A stretch of 64,000 bases of DNA from assembly GCF_947501415.1 (NCBI RefSeq), contig NZ_CANMVL010000028.1:1-64000 (forward strand), given 5' to 3'. This DNA comes from an uncultured Halomonas sp. (GTDB taxonomy: Bacteria > Pseudomonadota > Gammaproteobacteria > Pseudomonadales > Halomonadaceae). Under the pieces are notes generated by a model that was not told the DNA's origin, made no database searches, and saw nothing but the letters and a program-made list of their open reading frames with translations. The position numbers and the translations under genes were made by a program. Positions 1-8,577 of the stretch are shown one piece after another. Each line of letters starts with the position of its first letter. The first letter of the stretch is position 1.

Positions 1-440
<440 letters not shown>

Positions 441-491
441 GTGCTTGGAATTTGGGTTGTGGTTGTTATGGTTTCAGTCGGTGCGTCGCCG

Positions 492-576
492 GCCTAACAA
501 GCCGCTGTGATTCGTTCCGCCCTTGGGCCGGCACCGGGTGCCACTGTCGGGGTGTTGTTAAACAAAAGCGTTAAAT
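492..576 (+). other. Candidate attC-like recombination site 1
   Basis: GCCTAACAA at 492-500 fits the R'' core (RYYYAAC) followed by AA. AAGCGTTAAAT ending at 576 fits the L'-R' side, with GTTAAAT at 570-576 matching GTTRRRY. A perfect 6-bp hairpin (GGCACC/GGTGCC, 530-542) sits between them. A second GTTRRRY match (GTTAAAC) lies at 557-563, so the exact crossover point is ambiguous. Pairing between the L boxes is poor. The call rests on consensus similarity only. Confidence 0.4.
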
Positions 577-888
577 GCCAGTGATGGCCAGATCCAGAGC
601 CCCAATAATCTGGTCTCTGAAATGCGATAGAGAACCAACCGGATTTTTGAGATGCTTTTTTGGAACTGAAGAAACTTGTGGGGTTAACAACAGAAGTTCC
701 TGGTCGAAAAAGCTGACTTCCGGTGTGAGGCCTTGCATGGCTTCGCTACCAAAGGCGGTCCGTTTTCCCAATGGAATGACGATTCGAGTTGCTAGTTCGC
801 TCAGCAGGCTGCTTTGAATATCGACGAGGTAAGGATAGTGAGCTTTGCTGGCTTTGTTTGGGTTGAGATACACATCAAACTGTGCCAT
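571..888 (-). CDS. ccdB: CcdB-family toxin
   Basis: This is the toxin of a CcdAB type II toxin-antitoxin pair; the family poisons DNA gyrase. The protein is 105 aa, close to the 101 aa of F-plasmid CcdB, and shows the family pattern FDVYLNPN, YPYLVDIQSSLL, RIVIPL and a C-terminal GI. F-plasmid CcdB ends in WGI, whose Trp contacts GyrA; here the end is ITGI, so gyrase poisoning may be weaker or different. The start ATG at 888 overlaps the ccdA stop by one base (TGATG) and has AGGGAG just upstream, so translation is coupled. The frame opens 10 codons further upstream but inside ccdA. The stop codon lies inside the attC-like core at 570-576. Confidence 0.87.
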   Translation of the reverse strand: MAQFDVYLNPNKASKAHYPYLVDIQSSLLSELATRIVIPLGKRTAFGSEAMQGLTPEVSFFDQELLLLTPQVSSVPKKHLKNPVGSLSHFRDQIIGALDLAITGI

Positions 889-1133
889 CAAAACTCCCTG
901 AATTCGTCGCCGAAGCATCCGTTTTGTTCGACGAAATCATTGTAACTTTTTATCGCAGCGCGATTTTCTTCGACCCATTGGGCTGCCTCGCGTTTGGAAA
1001 GCTCTTCTTTCAGGGCTCGCTCCAGGGTAGCGGACAAGTTAATGTTCAGTTCCCGAGTCTTACGCAGCAAATCGCTATTAATTGAGAGGTTAGCTGCTTT
1101 TTTGGGTGCGGCTGCGTTGTAGAGTTCGGTCAT
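888..1133 (-). CDS. ccdA: CcdA-family antitoxin
   Basis: This antitoxin neutralises CcdB and, with it, represses the operon. The 81-aa protein has an N-terminal DNA-binding ribbon-helix-helix region (KKAANLSINSDLLRKTRE) and a C-terminal toxin-binding arm (QWVEENRAAIKSYNDFVEQNG), both matching CcdA well. ATG at 1133 is chosen because GGAGG lies five bases upstream; a TTG four codons earlier would place the Shine-Dalgarno inside the gene. It is the first gene of the pair, with a palindromic putative operator 40-60 bp upstream. Base composition is lower in G+C than the surrounding core genes, which fits acquired DNA. Confidence 0.88.
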   Translation of the reverse strand: MTELYNAAAPKKAANLSINSDLLRKTRELNINLSATLERALKEELSKREAAQWVEENRAAIKSYNDFVEQNGCFGDEFREF

Positions 1134-1173
1134 CGGAGCCTCCAAGTGTCTGTTTAATGCATGACTTCAGTCT

Positions 1174-1193
1174 ATGCGCATATCAATGCGCAT
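1174..1193 (-). promoter_or_regulatory. Putative CcdA/CcdAB operator: doubled ATGCGCAT palindrome
   Basis: Two identical 8-bp perfect palindromes, ATGCGCAT at 1174-1181 and 1186-1193, are spaced 12 bp start to start and lie directly upstream of ccdA. Ribbon-helix-helix antitoxins bind such short spaced palindromes. The role is inferred from position and symmetry. Confidence 0.5.
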
Positions 1194-1195
1194 TC

Positions 1196-1271
1196 AAGCA
1201 TTAAGCCAGCGGCTGTTGATGGGCGCGCCTGGGCTAGCGCTCCGGCTCGCCGCAAAACCAAGGCGTTAAAC
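1196..1271 (+). other. Candidate attC-like recombination site 2
   Basis: The right end, AACCAAGGCGTTAAAC at 1256-1271, closely matches the L'-R' half of attC sites and the equivalent half of site 1, with GTTAAAC at 1265-1271 fitting GTTRRRY. The left half (GCATTAAGCCAGCGGC) fits the R'' core poorly. Between the halves are GC-rich blocks (GGGCGCGCC, GGCTCGCCGC). If both sites are real, the 571-1265 segment is one gene cassette carrying ccdAB. Confidence 0.3.
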
Positions 1272-1300
1272 TCCAGCAAAAGTAACTGATCGCTACAATA

Positions 1301-1340
1301 GAAAGCCCCTGAACCGATATTCTGGCTCAGGGGCTTTCTC
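1301..1340 (-). terminator. Terminator of the liu operon
   Basis: GAAAGCCCCTGA (1301-1312) pairs perfectly with TCAGGGGCTTTC (1328-1339) across a 15-base loop. It follows the last liu gene by 16 bases. The stem is symmetrical enough to work in both directions; the U-tract is short. Confidence 0.65.
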
Positions 1341-1355
1341 GTTCTGGCGCGGCAG

Positions 1356-2255
1356 TTACTTGGCGGCGAGCGCTACACCCACCTTGGAGCGGTTGGGGCG
1401 GCCGATGGTCTGGGTGATCCAGGTGCCGGTAGCGGCGAGGGCGTCGAGGTCGATGCCGGTCTCGATGCCGAGGCCATTGAGCAGGTAGACCACGTCCTCG
1501 CTTGCCACATTGCCCGAGGCGCCCTTGGCGTAGGGGCAACCGCCCAGGCCGGCCACGGAGCTATCCACCACAGCGATGCCTTCCTCGAGCACGGCGTAGA
1601 GATTGGCGATCGCCTGACCATAGGTGTCGTGGAAGTGGGCGGCGAGCTTCTCCATGGGCACGTCGCGGCTGACCGCCTCGAGCATGCGCTTGGCGGTGAG
1701 CGGGGTGCCGGTGCCGATGGTGTCGCCAAGCGAGACCTCGTAGCAGCCCATGTCATACAGTGCCTTGCTTACTTCGGCGACCTTGGCGGGGGCGATCTCG
1801 CCCTCGTAGGGGCAGCCCAGAACACAGGAGACATAGCCGCGGACCCGCACTCCGGCTTCACGTGCGCGCTCGAGCACCGGCTCGAAGCGGGCCAGAGACT
1901 CGGCTACCGAGCAGTTGATGTTCTTCTGGGAGAAGGCCTCGGAGGCGGCGCCGAATACGGCAACCTCCTCGACGCCACACTCGAGTGCCGCTTCCAGCCC
2001 CTTGAGGTTGGGGGTGAGCGCCGCGTAGGTGACGCAATCGCGTCGCTTTAGGCCGGTCATCACTTCGCGATGGTCGGCCATCTGTGGCACCCACTTGGGG
2101 GAGACGAAGCTGGCCGCCTCGATATAGCGGATGCCGGCCGCGCCCAGGCGGTCGATCAGTTCGAGCTTGGTGTCGGTCGCGATCGGCGTCGACTCGTTCT
2201 GCAGTCCATCGCGGGGTCCGACTTCGACCAGGCGTACCTGCTTGGGAAATGCCAT
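1356..2255 (-). CDS. liuE: Hydroxymethylglutaryl-CoA lyase
   Basis: This enzyme splits 3-hydroxy-3-methylglutaryl-CoA into acetyl-CoA and acetoacetate, the last step of leucine catabolism. It is 299 aa, the usual length for the bacterial MvaB/LiuE type. Visible features are [12 protein letters not shown] at the N-terminus (metal and substrate binding), the HFHDTYGQA metal-binding histidines, [20 protein letters not shown] with the active-site-loop Cys, and a TIM-barrel layout. The ATG is preceded by GGAGGAG. It is the last gene of the liu operon, three bases after the biotin carboxylase subunit, and is followed by a hairpin terminator. Confidence 0.95.
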   Translation of the reverse strand: MAFPKQVRLVEVGPRDGLQNESTPIATDTKLELIDRLGAAGIRYIEAASFVSPKWVPQMADHREVMTGLKRRDCVTYAALTPNLKGLEAALECGVEEVAVFGAASEAFSQKNINCSVAESLARFEPVLERAREAGVRVRGYVSCVLGCPYEGEIAPAKVAEVSKALYDMGCYEVSLGDTIGTGTPLTAKRMLEAVSRDVPMEKLAAHFHDTYGQAIANLYAVLEEGIAVVDSSVAGLGGCPYAKGASGNVASEDVVYLLNGLGIETGIDLDALAATGTWITQTIGRPNRSKVGVALAAK

Positions 2256-2258
2256 GGG

Positions 2259-4322
2259 TTACTCCTCCGGTGCGAACTCGAGCAGCACGTCGCCCTGGCC
2301 GACGGTGTCGCCGGCGGCGAAGTGGAAGCTCTCCACATGGCCGTCGGCGGGGGCGGCCATGGTGTGCTCCATCTTCATCGCTTCCATCACCATCAGCGGC
2401 ATGCCTTTCTCGACCCTCTGGCCCGGCTCCACCAGCAGCGCCACTACGGTGCCATGCATGGGGGCGGTGAGGGTGGATTCCGTCTCGTGCTGGCCATGGT
2501 CGATGGCATCGATGCGACGCCAGAACAGGCGGGTCTCACCGCTGCTGTCGGCCATCACCACCACGCCGTTGTCGGCCAGGCGGGCCTGCAGACGTCGACG
2601 GTGCCCATCCAGGGTGACCGCCACGGCGTCGCCTTCCAGGTGCTGGATGCGTGCGGTCAGCGTGCGCTCGCCGATCACCAGCTGCCAGGGGCCGGAGGCG
2701 GCCTCGCGACGGCCCTCGACCACCACCACCTCCTCGGCATCCGGTGCCTGGGCGCGGCTGAGGTCGTGGCCGGTGGCACACAGGGCGATGCGGATGGTGT
2801 TAGGCGCGTTAAGGCGGAAGCCGTCATGACGATCCCAGGGGGAGTCACTCTCGCACTCCCGGGAGAGCTGCTTGAGGCCGATCAGGGCCGCCGAGGCGTA
2901 GGCTTCGGTGGTGATCTCACGCGGGGCGAACAGGCTCTCCTCGTGCTTCTCGATAAAGCGTGTATCGAGATCGCAGCTCTTGAAGGCCGGGTGGGTGGCC
3001 AGGCGCTGCAGGAAGGCGCGGTTGGTCACCACCCCTTGCACGTCCAGTGCGGCCAGCGCGCGGTTGAGGGTGGCGAGTGCCTGGTCGCGGTCGCCGCCGT
3101 GCACGATCAGCTTGGCGAGCATGGGGTCGTAGTGCATGGAGACGGCATCGCCGCTCTCCACGCCGCTGTCCAGGCGCACCTTGTCGGCATCCAGTCCCGC
3201 GCCCTCGAGGTCCAGGGCGAAGCGGGTCAGGGTGCCGGTGGCGGGTAGGAAGTCCTGCTCCGGGTCCTCGGCGTAGAGGCGTGCCTCGAAGCTATGGCCG
3301 CTGATCGTCAGCTCGTCCTGGGCCAGCGGCAGCGTCTCGCCCATGGCCACGCGCAGCTGCCACTCGACCAGGTCCTGGCCGGTGATCATCTCGGTGACCG
3401 GGTGCTCCACCTGCAGGCGGGTGTTCATCTCCATGAAATAGAAAGCGCCGTCCTGACCTTGTGAAGAGTCGAGCAGGAACTCCACGGTGCCGGCGCCCAC
3501 GTAGCCGATCTCCTTGGCGGCGCGCACGGCGGCCTCGCCCATCTCGCGGCGAAGTTCGGCGCTCATGCCCGGCGCGGGTGCCTCCTCGAGTACCTTCTGG
3601 TGGCGGCGCTGCACGGAGCAGTCGCGCTCGAACAGGTAGACGCCGTTGCCGTGGCTGTCGCAGAACACCTGCACCTCGACGTGGCGCGGCTGGGTCAGGT
3701 ACTTCTCGATCAGCATGCGCTGGTCGCCGAAGGCGGCCTGGGATTCGCGGCGGCAGCCGTCCAGGGCGGCCTGGAAACCGTCGCTGGACTCGACCACCCG
3801 CATGCCCTTGCCGCCGCCGCCGGCACTGGCCTTGAGCAGCACCGGATAGCCGATCTTGTCGGCCTCGGCCTTGAGCAGGGCGTCGTCCTGGTCGTCGCCG
3901 TGGTAGCCCGGCACCAGCGGTACACCGGCGTCATGCATGCGCGCCTTGGCGGCAGACTTGTCGCCCATGGCGGCGATGGCGGAGGCGGGCGGGCCGACGA
4001 AGGTGATGCCGGCCTTGTCGAGGGCGTCCACGAAGGGGCCGTTCTCGGAGAGGAAGCCGTAGCCGGGGTGGATGGCGCCGGCGCCGGTGCGCTTGGCGGC
4101 CTCGATTACCGCTTCCACCTTCAGGTAGCTGTCGCGAGCGGCAGCCGGCCCCAGGCGAACGGCCTCGTCAGCCTCGCGCACATGGCGGGCATTGGCATCG
4201 GCATCGGAGTAGACGGCGACGGTGCGCAGCCCCATGGCGCGCGCGGTGCGCATCACCCGGCAGGCGATCTCGCCGCGGTTGGCGATCAGTACCGTATCGA
4301 ATTTCTTCATTTCAGTGGTCAT
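2259..4322 (-). CDS. liuD: Methylcrotonyl-CoA carboxylase, biotin-carrying alpha subunit
   Basis: This is the biotin carboxylase and carrier subunit that charges biotin with CO2 for carboxylation of 3-methylcrotonyl-CoA. It is 687 aa. The order is an N-terminal biotin carboxylase domain (VLIANRGEIACRV, then the ATP-grasp loop GGGGKGMR and EMNTRLQVEHPVTE), a middle linker domain, and a C-terminal biotinyl domain with EAMKMEH; the biotinylated Lys is residue 650. The start overlaps the liuC stop by four bases (ATGA), so translation is coupled. Pairing with liuB and liuE makes methylcrotonyl-CoA the substrate, rather than propionyl- or acetyl-CoA. Confidence 0.95.
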   Translation of the reverse strand: MTTEMKKFDTVLIANRGEIACRVMRTARAMGLRTVAVYSDADANARHVREADEAVRLGPAAARDSYLKVEAVIEAAKRTGAGAIHPGYGFLSENGPFVDALDKAGITFVGPPASAIAAMGDKSAAKARMHDAGVPLVPGYHGDDQDDALLKAEADKIGYPVLLKASAGGGGKGMRVVESSDGFQAALDGCRRESQAAFGDQRMLIEKYLTQPRHVEVQVFCDSHGNGVYLFERDCSVQRRHQKVLEEAPAPGMSAELRREMGEAAVRAAKEIGYVGAGTVEFLLDSSQGQDGAFYFMEMNTRLQVEHPVTEMITGQDLVEWQLRVAMGETLPLAQDELTISGHSFEARLYAEDPEQDFLPATGTLTRFALDLEGAGLDADKVRLDSGVESGDAVSMHYDPMLAKLIVHGGDRDQALATLNRALAALDVQGVVTNRAFLQRLATHPAFKSCDLDTRFIEKHEESLFAPREITTEAYASAALIGLKQLSRECESDSPWDRHDGFRLNAPNTIRIALCATGHDLSRAQAPDAEEVVVVEGRREAASGPWQLVIGERTLTARIQHLEGDAVAVTLDGHRRRLQARLADNGVVVMADSSGETRLFWRRIDAIDHGQHETESTLTAPMHGTVVALLVEPGQRVEKGMPLMVMEAMKMEHTMAAPADGHVESFHFAAGDTVGQGDVLLEFAPEE

Positions 4323-5185
4323 GAGCGGGGCTCCGCGGCATGGGGGTTCTGTTCTCTGGAAACAGGTTCTTCGGAAGTAGAGGGTTGCGTCCAGGCGGGG
4401 CGACGCTTCTCGAAGAAGCTGGCAAGGCCTTCCTGACCCTCTTCGCTGACGCGCAGCTCGCTGATCACCCGGCAGGTATGTTCACGGGTGGCATCGCTGT
4501 CGGGCTCGCGGGCCACATCGGCGAGCAGCGCCTTGGTGGCGCGCTGGGCCTGGGGCGAGCCGGCCAGCAGTATTTCGAGCATTGCCTCCACGGCCTCATC
4601 GAGTTCGTCATGGGGGGCGATGCGATGGGCCAGGCCGAGTGCCAGGGCAGTGGGGGCATCGATGACCTCGGCGGTCAACGCATAGCGGCGCATCTGGCGA
4701 GGGCCGATGGCGCGCTGTACATAGGGGCTGATCACCGCCGGTGACAAGCCGATCTTGACCTCGGAGAGACAGAACTTGACCTTCTCGGAGGCGACGACCA
4801 GGTCACAGCAGGCGGCCAGGCCCACGGCGCCACCGAAGGCGGCGCCCTGCATGCGGCAGAGCGTGGGGCAGGGCAGGGTGTCGAGGCCGTGCATCAACGC
4901 CGAGAGCTTGCGCGAGTCGGCGAGGTTGCCCTCGACGTCGTACTCGACCATGCGCTTCATCCAGCCCAGGTCGGCCCCGGCGGAGAAGCTCTTGCTCGCG
5001 GAGCCCAGCACCACCACGCGTACCTCACCCTTGCTGGCGGCCTCGTGGAGACGCTCCAGATGGGCGTTGAGCTCGGCAATCAGGCTGTCATCGAAGGCGT
5101 TGTGGATCTCGGGGCGTTCCAGCGTCAGCCAGGCGACACCGCGCTGATCGACGTCCAGTTTTGAGTAGGAGGGGGTAGCTGACAT
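4319..5185 (-). CDS. liuC: Methylglutaconyl-CoA hydratase (enoyl-CoA hydratase family)
   Basis: This crotonase-fold enzyme hydrates 3-methylglutaconyl-CoA to HMG-CoA in leucine breakdown. The protein is 288 aa from the ATG at 5185. It shows WLTLERPEIHNAFDD at the N-terminus, FSAGADLGWMKRM with the oxyanion-hole signature, and MQGAAFGGAVGLAACCD with the second oxyanion-hole glycines. The frame stays open upstream to 5314, but that stretch runs through a REP-like repeat and lacks family similarity, so the later start is preferred although its ribosome site is weak. It lies between liuB and liuD. The C-terminal tail beyond FEKRRPAW is long and unconserved. Confidence 0.92.
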   Translation of the reverse strand: MSATPSYSKLDVDQRGVAWLTLERPEIHNAFDDSLIAELNAHLERLHEAASKGEVRVVVLGSASKSFSAGADLGWMKRMVEYDVEGNLADSRKLSALMHGLDTLPCPTLCRMQGAAFGGAVGLAACCDLVVASEKVKFCLSEVKIGLSPAVISPYVQRAIGPRQMRRYALTAEVIDAPTALALGLAHRIAPHDELDEAVEAMLEILLAGSPQAQRATKALLADVAREPDSDATREHTCRVISELRVSEEGQEGLASFFEKRRPAWTQPSTSEEPVSREQNPHAAEPRS

Positions 5186-5206
5186 AGCAATCGTCTCTGC
5201 GTTGGG

Positions 5207-5295
5207 TGTAGGAGCTCGACTTGTCGGGCGAATGACGCCGAAGGCGTCCAGGTTGGCCGCAGAGCGGCGGTTCGCGCGACACATCGCGCTCCTAC
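5207..5295. repeat. REP/BIME-like inverted repeat, diverged copy
   Basis: TGTAGGAGCTCGACTTGTCG starts at 5207 and the opposing end CGCGACACATCGCGCTCCTAC closes near 5295. The outer GTAGGAGC/GCTCCTAC ends match the element at 6971-7050. Such GTAGGAGC-headed paired repeats resemble the REP elements of Pseudomonas and relatives. It fills the liuB-liuC spacer, where it could affect mRNA stability. Confidence 0.6.
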
Positions 5296-5320
5296 CACCT
5301 CCCTTGCGTGGCAAGGGAGA

Positions 5321-6928
5321 TCACATCCGGAACACGCCGAACTTGGTCTCTTCGACCTCGGCATTCATGGCGGCGGCGAGCGACAGGCCGAGCACATCGC
5401 GGGTCTGGGCCGGGTCGATGACACCGTCGTCCCACAGCCGTGCGCTGGCGTAGTAGGGGTGGCCCTGGTGCTCGTACTGCTCGCGGGTGGGCTGCTTGAA
5501 CGCCTCTTCCTCTTCCGGAGACCACTGCTTGCCTTCGCGTTCGATCTGCTCGCGCTTGACCTGAGCCAGCACGCCGGCGGCCTGCTCGCCGCCCATCACG
5601 GAAATTCGCGCATTCGGCCACATGAACAGCAGGTTGGGGTCGTAGGCGCGGCCGCACATGCCGTAGTTGCCGGCGCCGAAGCTGCCGCCGATCAGCACGG
5701 TGAACTTGGGCACCTTGGCGCAGGCCACCGCGGTGACCAGCTTGGCGCCGTGCTTGGCGATACCCTCATGCTCGTACTTCGAGCCGACCATGAAGCCGGT
5801 GATGTTCTGCAGGAAGATCAGCGGAATCTTGCGCTGGGCACACAGCTCGATGAAGTGGGCGCCCTTGACCGCGGACTCCGAGAAGAGAACGCCGTTGTTG
5901 GCGACGATGCCCACCGGATGGCCGTGAATATGCGCGAAGCCGGTGACCAAGGTGTCGCCGTAGTAGCGCTTGAACTCATCGAAGTCGGAGTCGTCGACGA
6001 TGCGCGCGATCACCTCACGCACGTCGTAGGGCTTCTTGAGATCGGTGCCGACGATGCCGTAGAGCTCGCTGGGGTCGAGGCGCGGGGCCTTGGGCTCCTG
6101 CATCTTCAGCTGGCCGCGTTTCTGCCAGTTGAGGCGTGACACGCTGGCTCGGGCCAGCTGCAGGGCGTGGGCATCGTTCTCGGCGTAGTGGTCGGCCACG
6201 CCACTCTTCTTGGCGTGCACATCGGCGCCGCCCAGGTCCTCGGCGCTGATGCTCTCGCCGGTCGCGGCCTTCACCAGCGGCGGACCGCCGAGGAAGATGG
6301 TGCCCTGTTCGCGCACGATGATCGATTCATCGGCCATGGCCGGCACATAGGCGCCGCCGGCGGTGCAGGAGCCCATTACCACGGCGATCTGCGGGATGCC
6401 TTCGGCGGACAGAGTCGCCTGGTTGTAGAAGATGCGGCCGAAGTGGTCGCGATCCGGGAAGACCTCGTCCTGGCGGGGCAGGAAGGCGCCGCCGGAGTCG
6501 ACCAGGTAGATGCAGGGCAGGCGATGCTTGCGGGCGATCTCCTGGGCGCGCAGATGCTTCTTCACGGTGAGCGGGAAGTAGGTGCCGCCCTTGACGGTGG
6601 CGTCGTTGGCGACGATCACGCACTCCACGCCGGAGACGCGGCCAATGCCGGTGACCACGCCGGCGGCGGGCACCGCGGAGTCGTAGACCTCGTGGGCGGC
6701 CAGCGCCGAGAACTCGAGAAAGGGAGAGCCCTCGTCGACCAGGTGGTCGATACGATCGCGCACGAACAGCTTGCCGCGGCTCTCGTGACGGGCGCGGGCC
6801 TTCTCGCCGCCGCCCTGGGCGATGGCGGCGGTGAGCTCACGCAACTTCATCACCTCATCACGCATCGCCGTTTCGTTGGCCTGAAAGCCTTCGCTGCGCG
6901 GATTGATCTGGGTTTGCAGGATGCTCAT
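5321..6928 (-). CDS. liuB: Methylcrotonyl-CoA carboxylase, carboxyltransferase beta subunit
   Basis: This subunit transfers CO2 from biotin to 3-methylcrotonyl-CoA, giving 3-methylglutaconyl-CoA. It is 535 aa, the typical length for LiuB/MccB. It has two crotonase-like halves: the N-terminal half has [21 protein letters not shown] and [15 protein letters not shown], and the C-terminal half has [16 protein letters not shown] and [18 protein letters not shown], all hallmarks of acyl-CoA carboxylase beta subunits. A REP-like element separates it from liuA upstream and another from liuC downstream. Both are within one transcription direction, so a single operon is likely. Confidence 0.95.
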   Translation of the reverse strand: MSILQTQINPRSEGFQANETAMRDEVMKLRELTAAIAQGGGEKARARHESRGKLFVRDRIDHLVDEGSPFLEFSALAAHEVYDSAVPAAGVVTGIGRVSGVECVIVANDATVKGGTYFPLTVKKHLRAQEIARKHRLPCIYLVDSGGAFLPRQDEVFPDRDHFGRIFYNQATLSAEGIPQIAVVMGSCTAGGAYVPAMADESIIVREQGTIFLGGPPLVKAATGESISAEDLGGADVHAKKSGVADHYAENDAHALQLARASVSRLNWQKRGQLKMQEPKAPRLDPSELYGIVGTDLKKPYDVREVIARIVDDSDFDEFKRYYGDTLVTGFAHIHGHPVGIVANNGVLFSESAVKGAHFIELCAQRKIPLIFLQNITGFMVGSKYEHEGIAKHGAKLVTAVACAKVPKFTVLIGGSFGAGNYGMCGRAYDPNLLFMWPNARISVMGGEQAAGVLAQVKREQIEREGKQWSPEEEEAFKQPTREQYEHQGHPYYASARLWDDGVIDPAQTRDVLGLSLAAAMNAEVEETKFGVFRM

Positions 6929-6970
6929 AGCGAATCCTTGTATTCGATGACCTGGGCCGGATAGGTCCTT

Positions 6971-7050
6971 TGTAGGAGCCCGGGTTTCCCGGGCGATTGG
7001 CGCCGACAGACGGCCTGTCAGCGAATCGCCCGATAAATCGGGCTCCTACA
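6971..7050. repeat. REP/BIME-like inverted repeat
   Basis: The two ends are near-perfect inverse copies: TGTAGGAGCCCGGGTTTCCC from 6971 and AAATCGGGCTCCTACA ending at 7050, with inner GGGCGATT/AATCGCCC arms also paired. The whole 80-bp unit can fold into a long cruciform. It occupies the liuA-liuB spacer. Confidence 0.75.
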
Positions 7051-7065
7051 TGGAGTCGGCGGTGG

Positions 7066-8235
7066 TTAGGCAGATTCGTTGAACAGCTCGCGGCCGATCA
7101 GCATGCGGCGGATCTCGCTGGTGCCGGCACCGATCTCGTAGAGCTTGGCGTCGCGCAGCAGGCGGCCGGTGGGGTATTCGTTGATGTAGCCGTTACCGCC
7201 CAGCAGCTGGATGGCATCCAGTGCCACCTGGGTGGCCTTCTCTGCGCAGTAAAGGATGACGCCGGCAGCGTCCTTGCGGGAGGTCTGGCCACGGTCGCAG
7301 CCAGCCGCCACGGCGTAGAGATAGGCACGGCAGGCGTTGAGGGTGGTGTACATGTCCGCCACCTTGCCCTGTACCAGCTGGAATTCACCGATGGACTGGC
7401 CGAACTGCTTACGCTCATGGATATAGGGCACCACGATATCCATGGCGGCCTGCATGATGCCGATGGGGCCGGCGGCGAGCACGGTGCGCTCGTAGTCCAG
7501 GCCGCTCATCAGCACGCGTACGCCCTTGCCGACCTCGCCGAGCACGTTCTCTGCCGGTACTTCGCAGTCCTGGAACACCAGCTCGCAGGTGTTGGAGCCG
7601 CGCATGCCGAGCTTGTCGAGCTTTTGGGCGGTGGAGAAGCCGGGCATGTCCTTCTCGATGATAAAGGCGGTGATGCCCTTGGAGCCGGCGTCCGGATCGG
7701 TCTTGGCGTATACCACCAGCACGTCGGCGTCGGGACCGTTGGTGATCCACATCTTGTTGCCGTTGAGGATGTACTTGTCGCCATCCTGGCGGGCACGCAG
7801 CTTCATGGAGACCACGTCGGAACCGGCACCCGGCTCGGACATGGCCAGTGCGCCGATATGTTCGCCACTCATCAGCTTGGGCAGGTACTTGGCCTTCTGC
7901 TCCGCGTTGGCATTGATCTTGAGCTGGTTGACGCACAGGTTGGAGTGAGCGCCGTAGGAGAGGCCAACCGATGCACTGGCCCGGGAGATCTCCTCCATGG
8001 CGATGCAGTGGGCCAGATAGCCCATGCCGGTGCCGCCATCCTCGTCAGAGACGGTGATGCCAAGCAGCCCCATGTCGCCGAACTTCTGCCAGAGGTCGTT
8101 GGGGAACTCGTTCTTCTCGTCGATCTCGGCGGCACGCGGGGCGATCTCGTCGCGCGCGAAGGCGTTGACCTGTTCGCGCAGCATGTTGAGTTCTTCGTCG
8201 AGGCCGAAGTCGAGGGGCTTGAAGGGCGTGTGCAT
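7066..8235 (-). CDS. liuA: Isovaleryl-CoA dehydrogenase
   Basis: This flavin acyl-CoA dehydrogenase oxidises isovaleryl-CoA to 3-methylcrotonyl-CoA and passes electrons to electron-transfer flavoprotein. It is 389 aa from the ATG at 8235, which has GGGAG upstream; a longer frame to 8298 lacks family similarity. Motifs are [27 protein letters not shown], the acyl-CoA dehydrogenase signature 1 region ([11 protein letters not shown]), the [11 protein letters not shown] flavin region, and the C-terminal [37 protein letters not shown] region containing [10 protein letters not shown]. The active-site Glu of this subclass lies in the middle helix ([10 protein letters not shown]). It is the first gene of the liu operon, with a palindromic operator about 110 bp upstream. 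Confidence 0.94.
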   Translation of the reverse strand: MHTPFKPLDFGLDEELNMLREQVNAFARDEIAPRAAEIDEKNEFPNDLWQKFGDMGLLGITVSDEDGGTGMGYLAHCIAMEEISRASASVGLSYGAHSNLCVNQLKINANAEQKAKYLPKLMSGEHIGALAMSEPGAGSDVVSMKLRARQDGDKYILNGNKMWITNGPDADVLVVYAKTDPDAGSKGITAFIIEKDMPGFSTAQKLDKLGMRGSNTCELVFQDCEVPAENVLGEVGKGVRVLMSGLDYERTVLAAGPIGIMQAAMDIVVPYIHERKQFGQSIGEFQLVQGKVADMYTTLNACRAYLYAVAAGCDRGQTSRKDAAGVILYCAEKATQVALDAIQLLGGNGYINEYPTGRLLRDAKLYEIGAGTSEIRRMLIGRELFNESA

Positions 8236-8345
8236 GGGGGAACTCCCGTTCTTGTCTGAGTTGTGGCGTCTAGCGCTGGGGTAGGGAGACGCGCACAACG
8301 GGCCATATCGGGTGATAACACCGTATGGCTCAAGACTAGGACAGG

Positions 8346-8361
8346 TTTACGTTAACGTAAA
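8346..8361 (-). promoter_or_regulatory. Putative LiuR-type operator
   Basis: TTTACGTTAACGTAAA is a perfect 16-bp palindrome 111 bp upstream of the liuA start. From memory, MerR-family LiuR sites of proteobacterial leucine-degradation operons are AT-rich palindromes of this kind. No liuR gene is in the window, so the regulator is inferred. The rest of the 8236-8577 spacer holds no believable gene. Confidence 0.6.
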
Positions 8362-8540
8362 GTGCAACTGATGGCCTGTTCGACGAATGTCCTATCCAGC
8401 TCACTGACCCAACCCGCCCTTATGCTGGGGTGATCGCTGCACAGAGTCGTATCGCCGCCGGCGATGGACCGATTCAAGACAGCGCAGCATCGGTAGATGA
8501 TCAGCTCCTCTCACCTCTGCACCCCTGCTGCGCTGTCAAT

Positions 8541-8571
8541 AATCACATAGGTCCGGATAACCCATGTGATT
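8541..8571 (-). terminator. Stem-loop after tupA (possible terminator)
   Basis: AATCACAT (8541-8548) pairs with ATGTGATT (8564-8571) just past the tupA stop. The stem is AT-rich and has no U-tract, so termination activity is doubtful. It may be a transcript-end stabiliser. Confidence 0.3.
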
Positions 8572-8577
8572 GTCTAG

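Noticed and set aside
2070..3248. Open frame of 392 codons opposite the liuD gene
   Set aside because: It has low-complexity Gly/His/Val composition and lies antisense to a clear biotin carboxylase.
1356..8361. Leucine operon as a recently transferred island
   Set aside because: Its base composition and codon use look like the rest of the core genes. Only the left flank (1-1300) looks acquired.
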